DNA of 50,129 nucleotides from Ruminiclostridium sp. (GTDB lineage: Bacteria > Bacillota > Clostridia > Oscillospirales > Ruminococcaceae), in contig JAFTVY010000068.1 in the NCBI GenBank assembly GCA_017465545.1, positions 1 to 50,129 of the forward strand. The letters are read 5' to 3'. Each line of letters starts with the position of its first letter. The first letter of the stretch is position 1. The notes below the pieces were generated by a model. The model saw only the letters and a program-made list of their open reading frames with translations. It searched no databases and was not told where the DNA came from. Position numbers and translations under genes: made by a program. This document shows positions 24,874 to 34,178 of the stretch, piece after piece.

Positions 24874-25902
24874 TCAGATTATTATCATACTGTCGCCAAA
24901 GCTGAAGAATCTGTATCGCTCATCAATAGCGGTCTGATATGCGCTGAGAGTCTTTTCTCTGCCTAAAAAAGCACTTACAAGCATTATAAGAGTACTTTCA
25001 GGCAGATGGAAATTGGTGATAAGTCCGTCTATAACCTTGAACTGATATCCGGGATAGATGAAAATTCCGGTATCCCTTGAACAGGCGGTGATTTCGTTAT
25101 TATCATTCAGCGAAGCGGCTGATTCAAGAGTACGACAGCTTGTGGTACCTACCGCGATAACTCTGCCGCCCCTTGCCTTGCATTCCTTTATCTTCTGTGC
25201 AGTTTCTTCAGGGATAGAGTAATGTTCTATATGCATCTTATGATCTAAAATATTATCCTCTTTTACGGGACGGAAGGTGCCAAGTCCCACGTGAAGCGTA
25301 ACAAAAGCGGTATCGACGCCCTTTTCCTTAAGCGAAGCAAATACGTTTTCGGTAAAATGAAGTCCCGCTGTGGGAGCCGCAGCAGAGCCTACTTCGTTTG
25401 AGTAGATGGTATTGTATCTGTTCTTGTTTTCAAGCTTTGCCGTAATATACGGTGGCAGGGGCATCTGACCGATTTTATCAAGAACGTCAAATATATTGCC
25501 ATCAAAGGTGAATTCTGCAATTCTGTTTCCGCCCTCTGCTATGTCAACGATTTCTGCAGTCATAAGTCCTGAAAAATCTACCTTTGTGCCTATTTTGAGT
25601 CGCTTACCGGGTTTTACCATTACTTCCCATCTTGTCTGCGATATCTGGTCGAGCAGTAAGAACTGCACCGCCGCACCTGTTTCCTGCTTTGTACCGAAAA
25701 TACGGGCAGGAAAAACCTTTGAATCGTTCATGACAAGTAAATCACCTTTTTTCAGGTAATCGCATATATTATAAAATCTATCGTGTACTATTCCGCCTGT
25801 TTCTCTGTCAATTTTCATCAGTCTGGAGCTGTCTCTGGGTTCCAGTGGCGTCTGTGCTATAAGCTCCTCGGGAAGCTCATAATTAAAGTCGGATTTAAGC
25901 AT
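24874..25902 (-). CDS. queA: tRNA preQ1(34) S-adenosylmethionine ribosyltransferase-isomerase
   Basis: The 342-residue enzyme converts preQ1 in tRNA to epoxyqueuosine by transferring the ribose of SAM. It starts SDFNYELPEELIAQTPLEPR and contains PPYITAKLENKNRYNTIYS, AAPTAGLHFTE and HVGLGTFRPVKEDN, all hallmarks of QueA. Length is normal. It begins the minus-strand queA-phosphoesterase-tgt unit, divergent from the lysine riboswitch operon across about 90 bp of AT-rich DNA. I see no clear consensus promoter for it there, only weak TTGATT/TATGAT-like elements. Confidence 0.96.
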   Translation of the reverse strand: MLKSDFNYELPEELIAQTPLEPRDSSRLMKIDRETGGIVHDRFYNICDYLKKGDLLVMNDSKVFPARIFGTKQETGAAVQFLLLDQISQTRWEVMVKPGKRLKIGTKVDFSGLMTAEIVDIAEGGNRIAEFTFDGNIFDVLDKIGQMPLPPYITAKLENKNRYNTIYSNEVGSAAAPTAGLHFTENVFASLKEKGVDTAFVTLHVGLGTFRPVKEDNILDHKMHIEHYSIPEETAQKIKECKARGGRVIAVGTTSCRTLESAASLNDNNEITACSRDTGIFIYPGYQFKVIDGLITNFHLPESTLIMLVSAFLGREKTLSAYQTAIDERYRFFSFGDSMIII

Positions 25903-25995
25903 AAAAATATAAATAACCTCACATAAAAATAATGTATCATCTTATCATAACATAAAATTACGAAAAAATCAATCAAAAATTTTAACAATTTGCCA

Positions 25996-26024
25996 TTGAC
26001 AAAAGAATACTGATGTGGTATATT
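25996..26024 (+). promoter_or_regulatory. Promoter of the lysine riboswitch operon
   Basis: TTGACA (25996-26001), 17 bp, TATATT (26019-26024); the transcript should start near 26031, immediately before the riboswitch. Confidence 0.85.
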
Positions 26025-26030
26025 AATAGA

Positions 26031-26209
26031 AGCAGGTAGAGGTGCGGTGATGAAAAGTACCCGTTGTGCCAATTCCCGACGGATTGCAACGGTGAAAGGA
26101 TAAACCGCCGAAGGACGTAAACGTGTCGGAGTTTGCGTATCTGGTTCTGTATCGAACAGGTTCAGAATTGTCATCGGGCGGTAAGCATCGGATGGAGAGC
26201 TATCGACAA
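26031..26209 (+). promoter_or_regulatory. Lysine riboswitch (L-box)
   Basis: The leader contains the L-box signatures in order: GGTAGAGGTGCGG, GGTGAAAGGATAA, CCGCCGAAGG, ATCTGGTTCTGTATCGAACAGG, ATTGTCATCGGG and GGATGGAGAGCTATC. These closely parallel the Bacillus lysC leader (AGAGGUGCG, GGCUGAAAGG, CGCCGAAGC, GGCUAUCUC). The P1 helix pairs GGTAG (26035-26039) with CTATC (26200-26204). A terminator follows at 26260-26288, and asd-dapA-dapB lie downstream, so bound lysine should stop transcription. Confidence 0.95.
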
Positions 26210-26259
26210 TATAATCGGATTATAATGTCAATACGTTATCATATATACGTGCTTATTAT

Positions 26260-26288
26260 GTCGCCTGCATCAGCAAGCGGCTTTTTTT
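26260..26288 (+). terminator. Riboswitch-controlled terminator ahead of asd
   Basis: GTCGC (26260-26264) pairs with GCGGC, with an inner CTG/CAG helix and a CAA bulge, followed by TTTTTTT (26282-26288). It is the expression platform of the lysine riboswitch. An upstream near-perfect hairpin (about 26204-26228, GACAATATAATC with GATTATAATGTC) may take part in the switching. Confidence 0.75.
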
Positions 26289-26326
26289 ATAAAAACAAAA
26301 CAAACAAAAGGAAAAGGTGAAAAACT

Positions 26327-27406
26327 ATGAAAAACTACAAGGTAGGTATCATCGGCGCAACAGGTATGGTAGGTCAGCGTTTTGCTGTACTTCTTGAGAA
26401 TCATCCCTGGTTCACAGTAACAACGTTAGCGGCTTCTCCCCGCTCTGCAGGTAAGACTTACAAGGAAGCCGTAGGCTCAAGATGGCTTATTGAAAAGCCC
26501 ATGCCCAAGGCTATGGAGGATATTGTTGTAATGGATGCAACAGCAGACATTGACAAGATCGCATCTTCCGTTGACTTCGTATTCTGCGCAGTAGATATGA
26601 AAAAGGATGAAATCAAGGCTCTCGAAGAAGCATATGCAAAGCACGAATGCCCCGTTATGTCAAATAACTCCGCACACCGCTTCACAGACGACGTTCCTAT
26701 GATTATCCCTGAAATCAACGACGAGCATATGGCTATCGTAGAAGCACAGAAGAAGCGTCTTGGCACAAAGAGAGGCTTTATCTCCGTTAAGTCAAACTGC
26801 TCTATCCAGAGCTACGTTCCCGCTCTCAATCCCTTAAGAAAGTTCGGCATCAAGAACGTTCTCGCTTGTACATATCAGGCTATTTCCGGCGCAGGTAAGA
26901 CTTTTGATACGTGGCCTGAAATGGTAGATAACCTTATCCCCTACATTGGTGGCGAAGAAGAAAAGTCCGAGCAGGAGCCTTTAAAGGTTTGGGGTACAAT
27001 CGAAGGCGACAAGATCGTTAAGGCTCAGTCTCCCTCCATCACAACACAGTGCCTCAGAGTACCTGTTTCAAACGGTCACTTTGCCGCAGTATTCGTAAGC
27101 TTTGAAACAAAGCCTACAAAGGAAGAAATCCTTCAGATATGGAAGGAATACAAGGGTGTTCCCCAGGATTTAGAGCTTCCCTCTGCTCCTAAGCAGTTCT
27201 TAAACTATTTTGAAGAAGATAATATGCCCCAGGCAAAGCTTCACAGAAATCTTGAAAACGGTATGGCTGTATCCATCGGTCGTTTAAGAGAAGATACACA
27301 GTACGATTACAAGTTTGTTTGCCTTTCACACAACACGTTAAGAGGTGCCGCAGGTGGTGCCGTTGAAATGGCTGAGCTTTATGCCGCAAAGGGATATTTT
27401 GACTGA
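26327..27406 (+). CDS. asd: Aspartate-semialdehyde dehydrogenase
   Basis: The 359-residue enzyme reduces aspartyl phosphate to aspartate semialdehyde, the branch point to lysine/diaminopimelate and threonine/methionine. It has the NADP-binding GIIGATGMVGQRFAVLL, the catalytic cysteine in KSNCSIQS (about C158), SGAGKTFDTWPEM and the VSNGHFA histidine. The sequence fits the archaeal/fungal-like ASADH branch, slightly longer than the E. coli type. Ribosome site AAAAGGTG before the ATG at 26327. First gene after the lysine riboswitch, so it should be repressed by lysine. Confidence 0.95.
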   Translation: MKNYKVGIIGATGMVGQRFAVLLENHPWFTVTTLAASPRSAGKTYKEAVGSRWLIEKPMPKAMEDIVVMDATADIDKIASSVDFVFCAVDMKKDEIKALEEAYAKHECPVMSNNSAHRFTDDVPMIIPEINDEHMAIVEAQKKRLGTKRGFISVKSNCSIQSYVPALNPLRKFGIKNVLACTYQAISGAGKTFDTWPEMVDNLIPYIGGEEEKSEQEPLKVWGTIEGDKIVKAQSPSITTQCLRVPVSNGHFAAVFVSFETKPTKEEILQIWKEYKGVPQDLELPSAPKQFLNYFEEDNMPQAKLHRNLENGMAVSIGRLREDTQYDYKFVCLSHNTLRGAAGGAVEMAELYAAKGYFD

Positions 27407-27434
27407 TAATCACTTTAACAAAGGATAAACTATT

Positions 27435-28319
27435 ATGAAGAACACAATTTTTACAGGTTCAGCAGTTGCCATTGTTACACCTATGTTTGAGGATGGCTCT
27501 ATAAACTATGACAGATTTGCTGAAATTATTGAAGAACAGATTGAAGGCGGCACCGATGCTATCGTAGTATGCGGTACTACCGGTGAATCTGCTGTAATGA
27601 CCGACGAAGAGCACGTTGAATGCATCCGCTTCTGTGTAGAAAAGGTTGCAAAGCGTGTTCCTGTAATCGCAGGTACAGGCAGTAACGACACAGCATATGC
27701 GATAGATTTATCAATCGAAGCTGAAAAGCTTGGTGCAGACGCTCTGCTTCTCGTTACTCCCTACTATAACAAGACGTCACAGAAGGGACTTATCGCTCAC
27801 TTTACAGCTATCGCTGACAGCGTAAATATCCCCATAATTCTTTACAATGTTCCCAGCAGAACGGGTGTAAATATCACAATCGATACATATAAGAAGCTTG
27901 CACAGCACAAGAATATCGTAGCAGCTAAGGAAGCAAGCGGAAACATCAGTGCAGTAGCACAGCTTGCGGCTGAAACAGATCTTGATATCTATTCAGGTAA
28001 CGACGATCAGATCGTACCTATTATGTCACTTGGCGGAAAGGGTGTAATCTCCGTTCTTGCTAACTGCTGTCCCAAGGAAACTCACGATATGGCACAGTAC
28101 TGCCTTGACGGCAACTACAAGGCTGCCGCAGAGCTTCAGCTGAAGTATCTTGAATTTACAAACAACCTGTTCATAGACGTAAACCCCATTCCCGTAAAGG
28201 AAGCTATGAACATTATGGGCAAGGACGTAGGCGAATGCAGACTCCCCCTTGTGAGAATGGAAGTTGAAAAGACCGCAAAGCTCTTCGCTTCTATGGAAAG
28301 ACTTGGTCTTACAAAGTAA
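27435..28319 (+). CDS. dapA: 4-hydroxy-tetrahydrodipicolinate synthase
   Basis: The 294-residue enzyme condenses pyruvate with aspartate semialdehyde. It shows GTTGESAVMTDEEH, the catalytic tyrosine in YNVPSRTGVNI (Y137), and the Schiff-base lysine in AAKEASGN (K165). Length is typical. AAAGGATAAACTATT lies before the ATG, 28 bp after asd. Its product feeds dapB, 23 bp downstream. The operon therefore encodes three consecutive steps from aspartyl phosphate to tetrahydrodipicolinate, used for both lysine and peptidoglycan. Confidence 0.96.
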   Translation: MKNTIFTGSAVAIVTPMFEDGSINYDRFAEIIEEQIEGGTDAIVVCGTTGESAVMTDEEHVECIRFCVEKVAKRVPVIAGTGSNDTAYAIDLSIEAEKLGADALLLVTPYYNKTSQKGLIAHFTAIADSVNIPIILYNVPSRTGVNITIDTYKKLAQHKNIVAAKEASGNISAVAQLAAETDLDIYSGNDDQIVPIMSLGGKGVISVLANCCPKETHDMAQYCLDGNYKAAAELQLKYLEFTNNLFIDVNPIPVKEAMNIMGKDVGECRLPLVRMEVEKTAKLFASMERLGLTK

Positions 28320-28342
28320 AACGTCTTGAGAGGAATTTTAAA

Positions 28343-29110
28343 ATGGTAAATATCGCTTTAACAGGCGCCTGCGGAAAAATGGGCAGAGTAATTGCCGATA
28401 TAATTTCCGGCAGAGACGACTGCAGAGTATGTGCAGGTATAGATCTTGTAACTGAACAGTACAGCGACTTCCCCGTTGTAAAATCCATTTATGATCTTAC
28501 AGAAAAGCCTGACGTAATAATCGACTTTTCGCATCCTTCAGCATTGTTCGAATATTCTATACTCGACTACTGCAAAATAAATAACGTTCCTATCGTTGTT
28601 GCAACTACAGGCTATACGGATGAACAGATTGCACAGATAAAAGCATCTGCAGAACAGATTCCCGTTTTCTTTACCTTCAATATGTCACTTGGCATCAACC
28701 TCCTTGTAGATTTAGCAAAGAGAGCTACAAAGGTGCTTGGTGACCAGTTTGACATTGAAATCGTGGAAAAGCACCACAATCTGAAAAAGGACGCTCCTTC
28801 AGGTACCGCTATTATGATTGCCGAAGCAATCAACGAAGAGCTTGACAACAAGATGAATTACGTCTATGACCGTCACTCTGTAAGAAAAGCCCGTGATAAG
28901 AACGAAATCGGCATGCACGCTATCAGAGGCGGAACCATTGTAGGTGAACACGACGTTATTTTTGCAGGCAGAGACGAGGTTATTACCCTTTCTCACAGTG
29001 CAGGCTCAAAGCAGGTGTTTGCCGTAGGCTCAGTAAATGCCGCAGTATTTTTAAGCAAGTGCGAAAAGGGACTTTATCAGATGTCAGATTTATTGTCTGA
29101 CGCACAGTAA
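28343..29110 (+). CDS. dapB: 4-hydroxy-tetrahydrodipicolinate reductase
   Basis: The 255-residue reductase has the nucleotide-binding GACGKMGRVIADII, ATTGYTDEQ and the active-site helix EKHHNLKKDAPSGTA with the conserved histidines and Lys. GEHDVIFAGRDEVITLSHSA marks the C-terminal domain. Length is normal. GAGAGGAATTTTAAA precedes the ATG. It is third in the lysine-riboswitch operon. No dapH/dapL or other later steps occur in the window. Confidence 0.96.
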   Translation: MVNIALTGACGKMGRVIADIISGRDDCRVCAGIDLVTEQYSDFPVVKSIYDLTEKPDVIIDFSHPSALFEYSILDYCKINNVPIVVATTGYTDEQIAQIKASAEQIPVFFTFNMSLGINLLVDLAKRATKVLGDQFDIEIVEKHHNLKKDAPSGTAIMIAEAINEELDNKMNYVYDRHSVRKARDKNEIGMHAIRGGTIVGEHDVIFAGRDEVITLSHSAGSKQVFAVGSVNAAVFLSKCEKGLYQMSDLLSDAQ

Positions 29111-29134
29111 AATACAGAAAGGAAGCTGAATCCA

Positions 29135-29581
29135 ATGACACAGGTAACTCGTTACGAGAACGTATCCGCCGTGACCTTTTCAGAAGTCAAAGCCGGAAAC
29201 ACGTTCATTTCTGAAGTTCTTCACGCAGTAGCAGAAGCAGGAATCAATATAGATATGATTTCCAGCACGCCCCCGAAATCCGAAAGATTTTCCTTTGCCT
29301 TCAGCTTCAGCGATGATGATATACCTTCCCTGCTCACCGTTATGAGCAAAATCACAGCTGTTCATAATATCACACCTTTTGTGAACAGCGGCAACGTAAA
29401 GCTCGTTATAAAGAACAAGGAGATGGAGATTCACGCAGGCTTTGCAGCCCGTGTACTTGAAATCACGGGAAAAATTGGTGCAGACGTTCTGCTCATTACA
29501 ACGAGCGCCGATGAAATAAGCCTTCTTGTTCCCGAAAGCTATGCAGATGAGCTTACAGAAGGATTCAAAACTTTAAACTAA
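29135..29581 (+). CDS. Stand-alone tandem ACT-domain protein (aspartokinase regulatory domain-like)
   Basis: The 148-residue protein consists of two ACT-like halves: VSAVTFSEVKAGNTFISEVL to about residue 75, then KLVIKNKEMEIHAGFAARVL to the end. The layout is like the C-terminal regulatory part of aspartokinase, without a kinase domain. ACT domains bind amino acids. As the last gene of the lysine-controlled operon it could sense lysine or threonine and modulate an aspartokinase encoded elsewhere; this is inference. AGAAAGGAAGC lies before the ATG at 29135. It is followed by a strong terminator (29588-29620). Confidence 0.75.
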   Translation: MTQVTRYENVSAVTFSEVKAGNTFISEVLHAVAEAGINIDMISSTPPKSERFSFAFSFSDDDIPSLLTVMSKITAVHNITPFVNSGNVKLVIKNKEMEIHAGFAARVLEITGKIGADVLLITTSADEISLLVPESYADELTEGFKTLN

Positions 29582-29587
29582 ATTTAT

Positions 29588-29620
29588 AATGACATCGGCA
29601 TTCCCTGCCGATGTCATTTT
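29588..29620 (+). terminator. Terminator of the lysine operon
   Basis: A 13-bp perfect stem (AATGACATCGGCA, 29588-29600, with 29606-29618) around TTCCC, ending in TTTT. Confidence 0.92.
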
Positions 29621-29632
29621 GGTGATTACAGA

Positions 29633-31387
29633 ATGTTAAAACTTACAAAATATCTGAAAAAATTCAGAATGCAGGTAATTTTAGGTCCTGCCTTCAAGCT
29701 TATTGAAGCAATTTTTGAGCTCATCGTTCCTCTTGTAATGGCTCAGATGATAGATGTCGGCATCAAAAATAACGATACCGGATACGTGTTGAAAATGGGA
29801 ATCATACTCGTTTTACTCGGCGTTTTCGGGCTTGGCTTCACTCTCATATGTCAGTATATGGCGTCCAAGGCTTCTCAGGGCTTCGGAACCATACTCAGAA
29901 GAGAGCTTTTTCATCATATAAACACTCTTTCGCATTCAGAACTTGATGAGCTTGGTACGTCATCACTCATTACAAGACTCACATCCGACGTAAATCAGCT
30001 TCAGGTTGCAGTTGCAATGCTGATACGCCTTGTCGTAAGAGCGCCTTTCCTGGTAATCGGTGCTACGATAATGGCGTTCACCATAGACGTAAAGCTTGCT
30101 CTGATATTCGTTATCGTTATACCGCTGGTAGCACTTGTTATGTGGCTTGTTACAACAAAGACAATCCCCTTTTATAAGAACATACAGAAAAAGCTTGATA
30201 AGACTTCGCTCATAACAAGAGAAAATCTTGGCGGTGCAAGAGCAGTAAGAGCCTTTGCAAAGCAGGATTATGAGCAGAAGCGTTTTGCTGACAACGCTGA
30301 CGATATAGAAAAAACCGCGGTAAGAGCGGGTAAAATATCAGCGCTTTTAAGTCCGCTTAATGCGGTTATACTGAACCTTGCAATCGTTGCGATTATATGG
30401 TTCGGTGGCTTTTCCGTAAATGTCGGCAATCTTACACAGGGCGAAGTAATTGCTCTTGTAAACTACCTCAATCAGATTCTGCTTGCGCTTGTAGTCGTAG
30501 CAAATCTTGTGGTAATCTTTACAAAATCCGCCGCATCAGCAGCAAGAGTAAACGAAGTACTTGAGACAAAGCCTTCTGTAACAGAAGCCGAAGCGGAAGA
30601 AATCACTTCAAACGAGAATGCTCCCGCAGTAAAATTTGATAACGTTTTTCTCAGCTATCACGAAAACAGCGATTATGCGCTTGAGGACGTTTCTTTTACA
30701 GTAAAAAAGGGGCAGACTATAGGTATCATCGGTGGTACGGGTAGCGGTAAATCTTCGCTTATAAATCTGATTCCCCGTTTTTACGACGCCACAAAGGGTA
30801 GCGTAGAAATAAACGGCATAGATATAAAGAAATATCCGCTTAACGAACTCCGTAAAACGATAGGAATAGTTCCCCAGAAGGCGGTTCTTTTCAGCGGTAC
30901 GCTTCGTGACAATATGAAATTCGGTGGAGAGGATATTTCTGACGAGGAAATACACAAGGCTCTCGAAATAGCTCAAGCTACCGATTTTGCAGACAAGCTT
31001 CCCGACGGACTTGACAGTATTATACTTCAGGGCGGTAAAAACCTTTCAGGCGGTCAGAAGCAGAGACTTACCATAGCGAGAGCACTTGCCTGCTCTCCTT
31101 CCATACTGATTCTTGACGACAGCGCCAGCGCTCTTGACTTTGCTACGGATTCAAAGCTCAGAACCGCTATAAAAGAAAACTGCGCAGATATGACTGTATT
31201 TATAATCTCCCAAAGAGCAAATACCGTAAAAGATGCCGATAATATCGTGGTACTCAACGACGGACGAATTGAAGGCATCGGCACACACAAGGAGCTTTTA
31301 AGAAGCTGTGAGGAATACTGTCAGATTTGTTTATCACAATTCAGTGCAGAAGAACTTGAAAAGGAGATAAACGAAGATGAGCAATAA
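29633..31387 (+). CDS. ABC exporter half-transporter with degenerate ATPase site (heterodimer subunit 1)
   Basis: The 584-residue protein has an N-terminal six-helix exporter domain (about 1-310) and an ATPase domain with Walker A GGTGSGKSS and signature LSGGQKQR. Its Walker B is ILDDSASALD, where the catalytic glutamate is replaced by Asp, and the switch histidine is replaced by Gln (ISQRANTV). Those changes mark the non-catalytic member of heterodimeric exporters such as BmrC/D, LmrC/D and TM287/288. The next gene encodes the partner and overlaps it by 11 bp. Substrates of such exporters are typically drugs or lipids; none can be assigned here. Confidence 0.92.
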   Translation: MLKLTKYLKKFRMQVILGPAFKLIEAIFELIVPLVMAQMIDVGIKNNDTGYVLKMGIILVLLGVFGLGFTLICQYMASKASQGFGTILRRELFHHINTLSHSELDELGTSSLITRLTSDVNQLQVAVAMLIRLVVRAPFLVIGATIMAFTIDVKLALIFVIVIPLVALVMWLVTTKTIPFYKNIQKKLDKTSLITRENLGGARAVRAFAKQDYEQKRFADNADDIEKTAVRAGKISALLSPLNAVILNLAIVAIIWFGGFSVNVGNLTQGEVIALVNYLNQILLALVVVANLVVIFTKSAASAARVNEVLETKPSVTEAEAEEITSNENAPAVKFDNVFLSYHENSDYALEDVSFTVKKGQTIGIIGGTGSGKSSLINLIPRFYDATKGSVEINGIDIKKYPLNELRKTIGIVPQKAVLFSGTLRDNMKFGGEDISDEEIHKALEIAQATDFADKLPDGLDSIILQGGKNLSGGQKQRLTIARALACSPSILILDDSASALDFATDSKLRTAIKENCADMTVFIISQRANTVKDADNIVVLNDGRIEGIGTHKELLRSCEEYCQICLSQFSAEELEKEINEDEQ

Positions 31388-33131
31388 AAGAAAAGAAGTT
31401 AGTAGCTTTGGCATTTTAAAGAGAATTCTGACGTATACAAAACCATATACCTTCCATCTGACGTTCACTCTTATCAGCGCAGTAATAAGCGCCTGCGCTA
31501 CTCTGTACGCTCCCGTGCTTATAGGTAACGCCATCGACTGTATTATAAACAAAGGAAACGTTGACTTTGACAAAATACTACCCATAATAATTCAGCTTAT
31601 TGTGGTTGTTCTTGTGGGAGCTTTGTTTCAATGGTTTATGGGCTATTGCACCAATATTCTGACTCAGGGTACCGTAAGAGATTTAAGAGTAGCCGCCTTC
31701 AACAAGCTTGAAAGCGTTACTCTTAAATATATAGATACAACTCCTCACGGCGATATAATCGGAAGAGTTGTAGCAGATATAGACACCATTTCAGACGGCT
31801 TATTACAAGGCTTTCAGCAGTTATTCACCGGAGTTGTAACTATTGTCGGAACACTTTGCTTTATGCTTTCCATAAACGTTTCAATTGCACTTGTAGTTAT
31901 TGTGATTACACCCGTTTCCCTGCTTGTAGCCTCCACAATCGCAAGACTCTGCTCAAAGAAATTCAAGGAGCAGGCGGCTTTAAGAGGTAAAATCACAGCT
32001 CTTGCCGAGGAATATATAGGCAATCAGAAGGTTGTAAAAGCGTTCTGCTACGAAAAAAACTCCGAAGCGGAATTTGAAAAGCTGAACGCAGAGCTTAACA
32101 AGGTAGGCACAAGAGCACAGTTCTATTCCGCCCTCACAAACCCCTGTACAAGATTCGTAAACGGTCTTGTATATGCGGGCGTAGGCATATTCGGTGCGTT
32201 AAACGCCATCGGTGGCGGTATATCGGTAGGTCAGCTCTCCTGCTTTTTATCCTATGCGAACCAGTACACAAAGCCCTTTAATGAAATTTCAGGCGTTGTT
32301 ACAGAGCTTCAGTCAGCGTTTGCATCCGCAAGAAGAATTTTCTCAATGCTGGACAGCGAGAATGAAATCAGCGACAAGAATAACAAGGTTCTGACAAATG
32401 CCGAAGGAAACGTAAGTCTTAAAGACGTGGAATTTTCATATACTCCTGACAGAGAGCTTATCAAAAATCTCAGTCTTGACGTAAAAAAGGGTGAGCAGAT
32501 AGCTATAGTCGGCCCTACCGGATGCGGAAAAACAACTATTATAAATCTGCTTATGAGATTCTACGACGTTACAGATGGTAGTATTTCCGTTGACGATAAC
32601 AACGTAAAGGATCTCACCAGAGATTCCTTACGTCTGAATTACGGAATGGTGCTTCAGGAAACCTGGATCTTCAAAGGTACGGTGAAGGAAAATATTGCTT
32701 ACGGAAAGCCTGATGCAACCGATGAAGAGATAATAGAAGCTGCAAAGGCGGCTCATTGTCACAGCTTTATAAAAAGGCTTAAAAACGGCTATGATACCGT
32801 TATCAGCGACTCTTCAGGCTTATCTCAGGGACAAAAACAGCTTTTATGTATTGCAAGAGTTATGCTAATACAGCCTCCGATGCTCATTCTTGACGAGGCA
32901 ACGAGTAGTATCGATACAAGAACCGAGCTAAAGATTCAGAATGCATTTGCAAGAATGACCAAAGGAAAAACCAATTTTATCGTAGCACACAGACTATCTA
33001 CCATCAAAAACGCAGATTCTATTCTCGTTATGGATAAAGGAAAGATAATTGAAATCGGAAATCACGAAGAGCTTTTATCAAAGAAGGGCTTCTATTTCAA
33101 TCTTTACAACAGTCAGTTCAAGAAATCATAA
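31377..33131 (+). CDS. ABC exporter half-transporter with catalytic ATPase site (heterodimer subunit 2)
   Basis: The 584-residue partner has six membrane helices, Walker A GPTGCGKTT, the canonical Walker B ILDEATSSID with glutamate and switch histidine VAHRLSTI. Its signature is altered to LSQGQKQL. The pairing is complementary: the good site combines this subunit's Walker motifs with the LSGGQ of the first subunit; the degenerate site combines the rest. The ATG at 31377 lies inside the end of the first gene, indicating translational coupling and 1:1 production. Ends at a hairpin terminator (33147-33175). Confidence 0.93.
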   Translation: MSNKRKEVSSFGILKRILTYTKPYTFHLTFTLISAVISACATLYAPVLIGNAIDCIINKGNVDFDKILPIIIQLIVVVLVGALFQWFMGYCTNILTQGTVRDLRVAAFNKLESVTLKYIDTTPHGDIIGRVVADIDTISDGLLQGFQQLFTGVVTIVGTLCFMLSINVSIALVVIVITPVSLLVASTIARLCSKKFKEQAALRGKITALAEEYIGNQKVVKAFCYEKNSEAEFEKLNAELNKVGTRAQFYSALTNPCTRFVNGLVYAGVGIFGALNAIGGGISVGQLSCFLSYANQYTKPFNEISGVVTELQSAFASARRIFSMLDSENEISDKNNKVLTNAEGNVSLKDVEFSYTPDRELIKNLSLDVKKGEQIAIVGPTGCGKTTIINLLMRFYDVTDGSISVDDNNVKDLTRDSLRLNYGMVLQETWIFKGTVKENIAYGKPDATDEEIIEAAKAAHCHSFIKRLKNGYDTVISDSSGLSQGQKQLLCIARVMLIQPPMLILDEATSSIDTRTELKIQNAFARMTKGKTNFIVAHRLSTIKNADSILVMDKGKIIEIGNHEELLSKKGFYFNLYNSQFKKS

Positions 33132-33146
33132 ACAAAATTAACTTTT

Positions 33147-33175
33147 AACCCGCCAAATTTGAAAATGGCGGGTTT
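33147..33175 (+). terminator. Terminator after the ABC exporter pair
   Basis: AACCCGCCA (33147-33155) pairs with TGGCGGGTT (33166-33174), followed by a short T/A-rich tail. The T-run is weak. Confidence 0.7.
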
Positions 33176-33182
33176 AAAATTA

Positions 33183-33211
33183 TTGACATTTCGACAATAA
33201 TATAGTATAAT
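33183..33211 (+). promoter_or_regulatory. Promoter of the TIM44-like/SPFH operon
   Basis: Exact consensus TTGACA (33183-33188), 17 bp, TATAAT (33206-33211), 43 bp before the ATG at 33255. Confidence 0.9.
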
Positions 33212-33254
33212 GATTCTGTAAAGCGTTTACAAATACATACAATAGGGGTAATAT

Positions 33255-34178
33255 ATGAAAAAGATAGTACCGGCTTTGCTGATATTCGCACTTCTGGCTT
33301 CCCTTCTGTGCGGAACAGCCTTCGCATTCGACGGAAACGACTACGATTACGATTATGATTTTGATGGTGGCGGAAGCAGCGATGGTGGTAGCGCACTCGG
33401 CATCATAAATCTGATTTTACATCTTGTCAATATGGGACCGGTCGGTATAGTAATCGCCGTTATTTTAATCATCATAATAATAATATCCTTCAGTAAGAAG
33501 AAAAGCAACAAGAACTCAAACGTCGGCAAGGTTATTCCTTCAACTCAGGGCAGATTTGTTGTAATCCCCAACAGAACTGAGCTGATTGAAAATATGATGA
33601 AGAAGCACGACAAAAACTTCTCTGCTTCAGATTTCGTAACGTTTGCAAAGAACGTATACATGGATATACAGACTGCCTGGTGCAAGCGTGATTTATCTAC
33701 AGTAAGACCTGTAATGCACGAGAATCTTTACAACACTACCGCAAGACAGGTTCAGAGCAAGATTGATCAGGGTGTAGTTTACCACTATGAAAGCATCGCT
33801 ATAAACACAGCTTATCTTACTTCATACGCAAGAGATGAGCAGTTTGAATACTTAACCTGCTACCTCAATGCAAGAATGATCGACTATCAGGTAGACGAAA
33901 AGACAGGCAACATCATCCGTGGCGACAAGACAACCCGCTGGGATATGAGATACAAGATGAAGTTCGTACGTTCTGTAGGAGTTCTTACAAAGGATGAAAC
34001 TGCAAAGCACGACGGTCACAACTGTCCTAACTGTGGCGCACCTATGGAGATTTCTTCTTCAGGCGTTTGCGATTACTGTGGTTCAATCGTTACTACAGGT
34101 CAGTATTCATGGGTACTTACAGAATTTACAACAGTCCGCAACGATACTGTTGACGAGGGTATTAAAGGAGTTCAGTAA
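33255..34178 (+). CDS. TIM44-like domain membrane protein with zinc ribbon (YdjG/H-like)
   Basis: The 307-residue protein has a signal peptide ending ...GTAFA, a short extracytoplasmic segment rich in Asp, Tyr and Gly (YDYDYDFDGGG), and a membrane helix (about 56-77, VIAVILIIIIIISF). A cytoplasmic Tim44-like domain (about 110-265) and a zinc ribbon, CPNCGAP...CDYCGS, follow. Tim44-like domains bind membranes or proteins. Its neighbours are a paralogue and an SPFH zinc-ribbon protein, an arrangement that recalls Bacillus ydjG-ydjH-ydjI, partners of the membrane-stress protein PspA. No pspA is in this window. ATG at 33255; consensus promoter upstream. The family call is by pattern, the role inferred. 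Confidence 0.72.
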   Translation: MKKIVPALLIFALLASLLCGTAFAFDGNDYDYDYDFDGGGSSDGGSALGIINLILHLVNMGPVGIVIAVILIIIIIISFSKKKSNKNSNVGKVIPSTQGRFVVIPNRTELIENMMKKHDKNFSASDFVTFAKNVYMDIQTAWCKRDLSTVRPVMHENLYNTTARQVQSKIDQGVVYHYESIAINTAYLTSYARDEQFEYLTCYLNARMIDYQVDEKTGNIIRGDKTTRWDMRYKMKFVRSVGVLTKDETAKHDGHNCPNCGAPMEISSSGVCDYCGSIVTTGQYSWVLTEFTTVRNDTVDEGIKGVQ

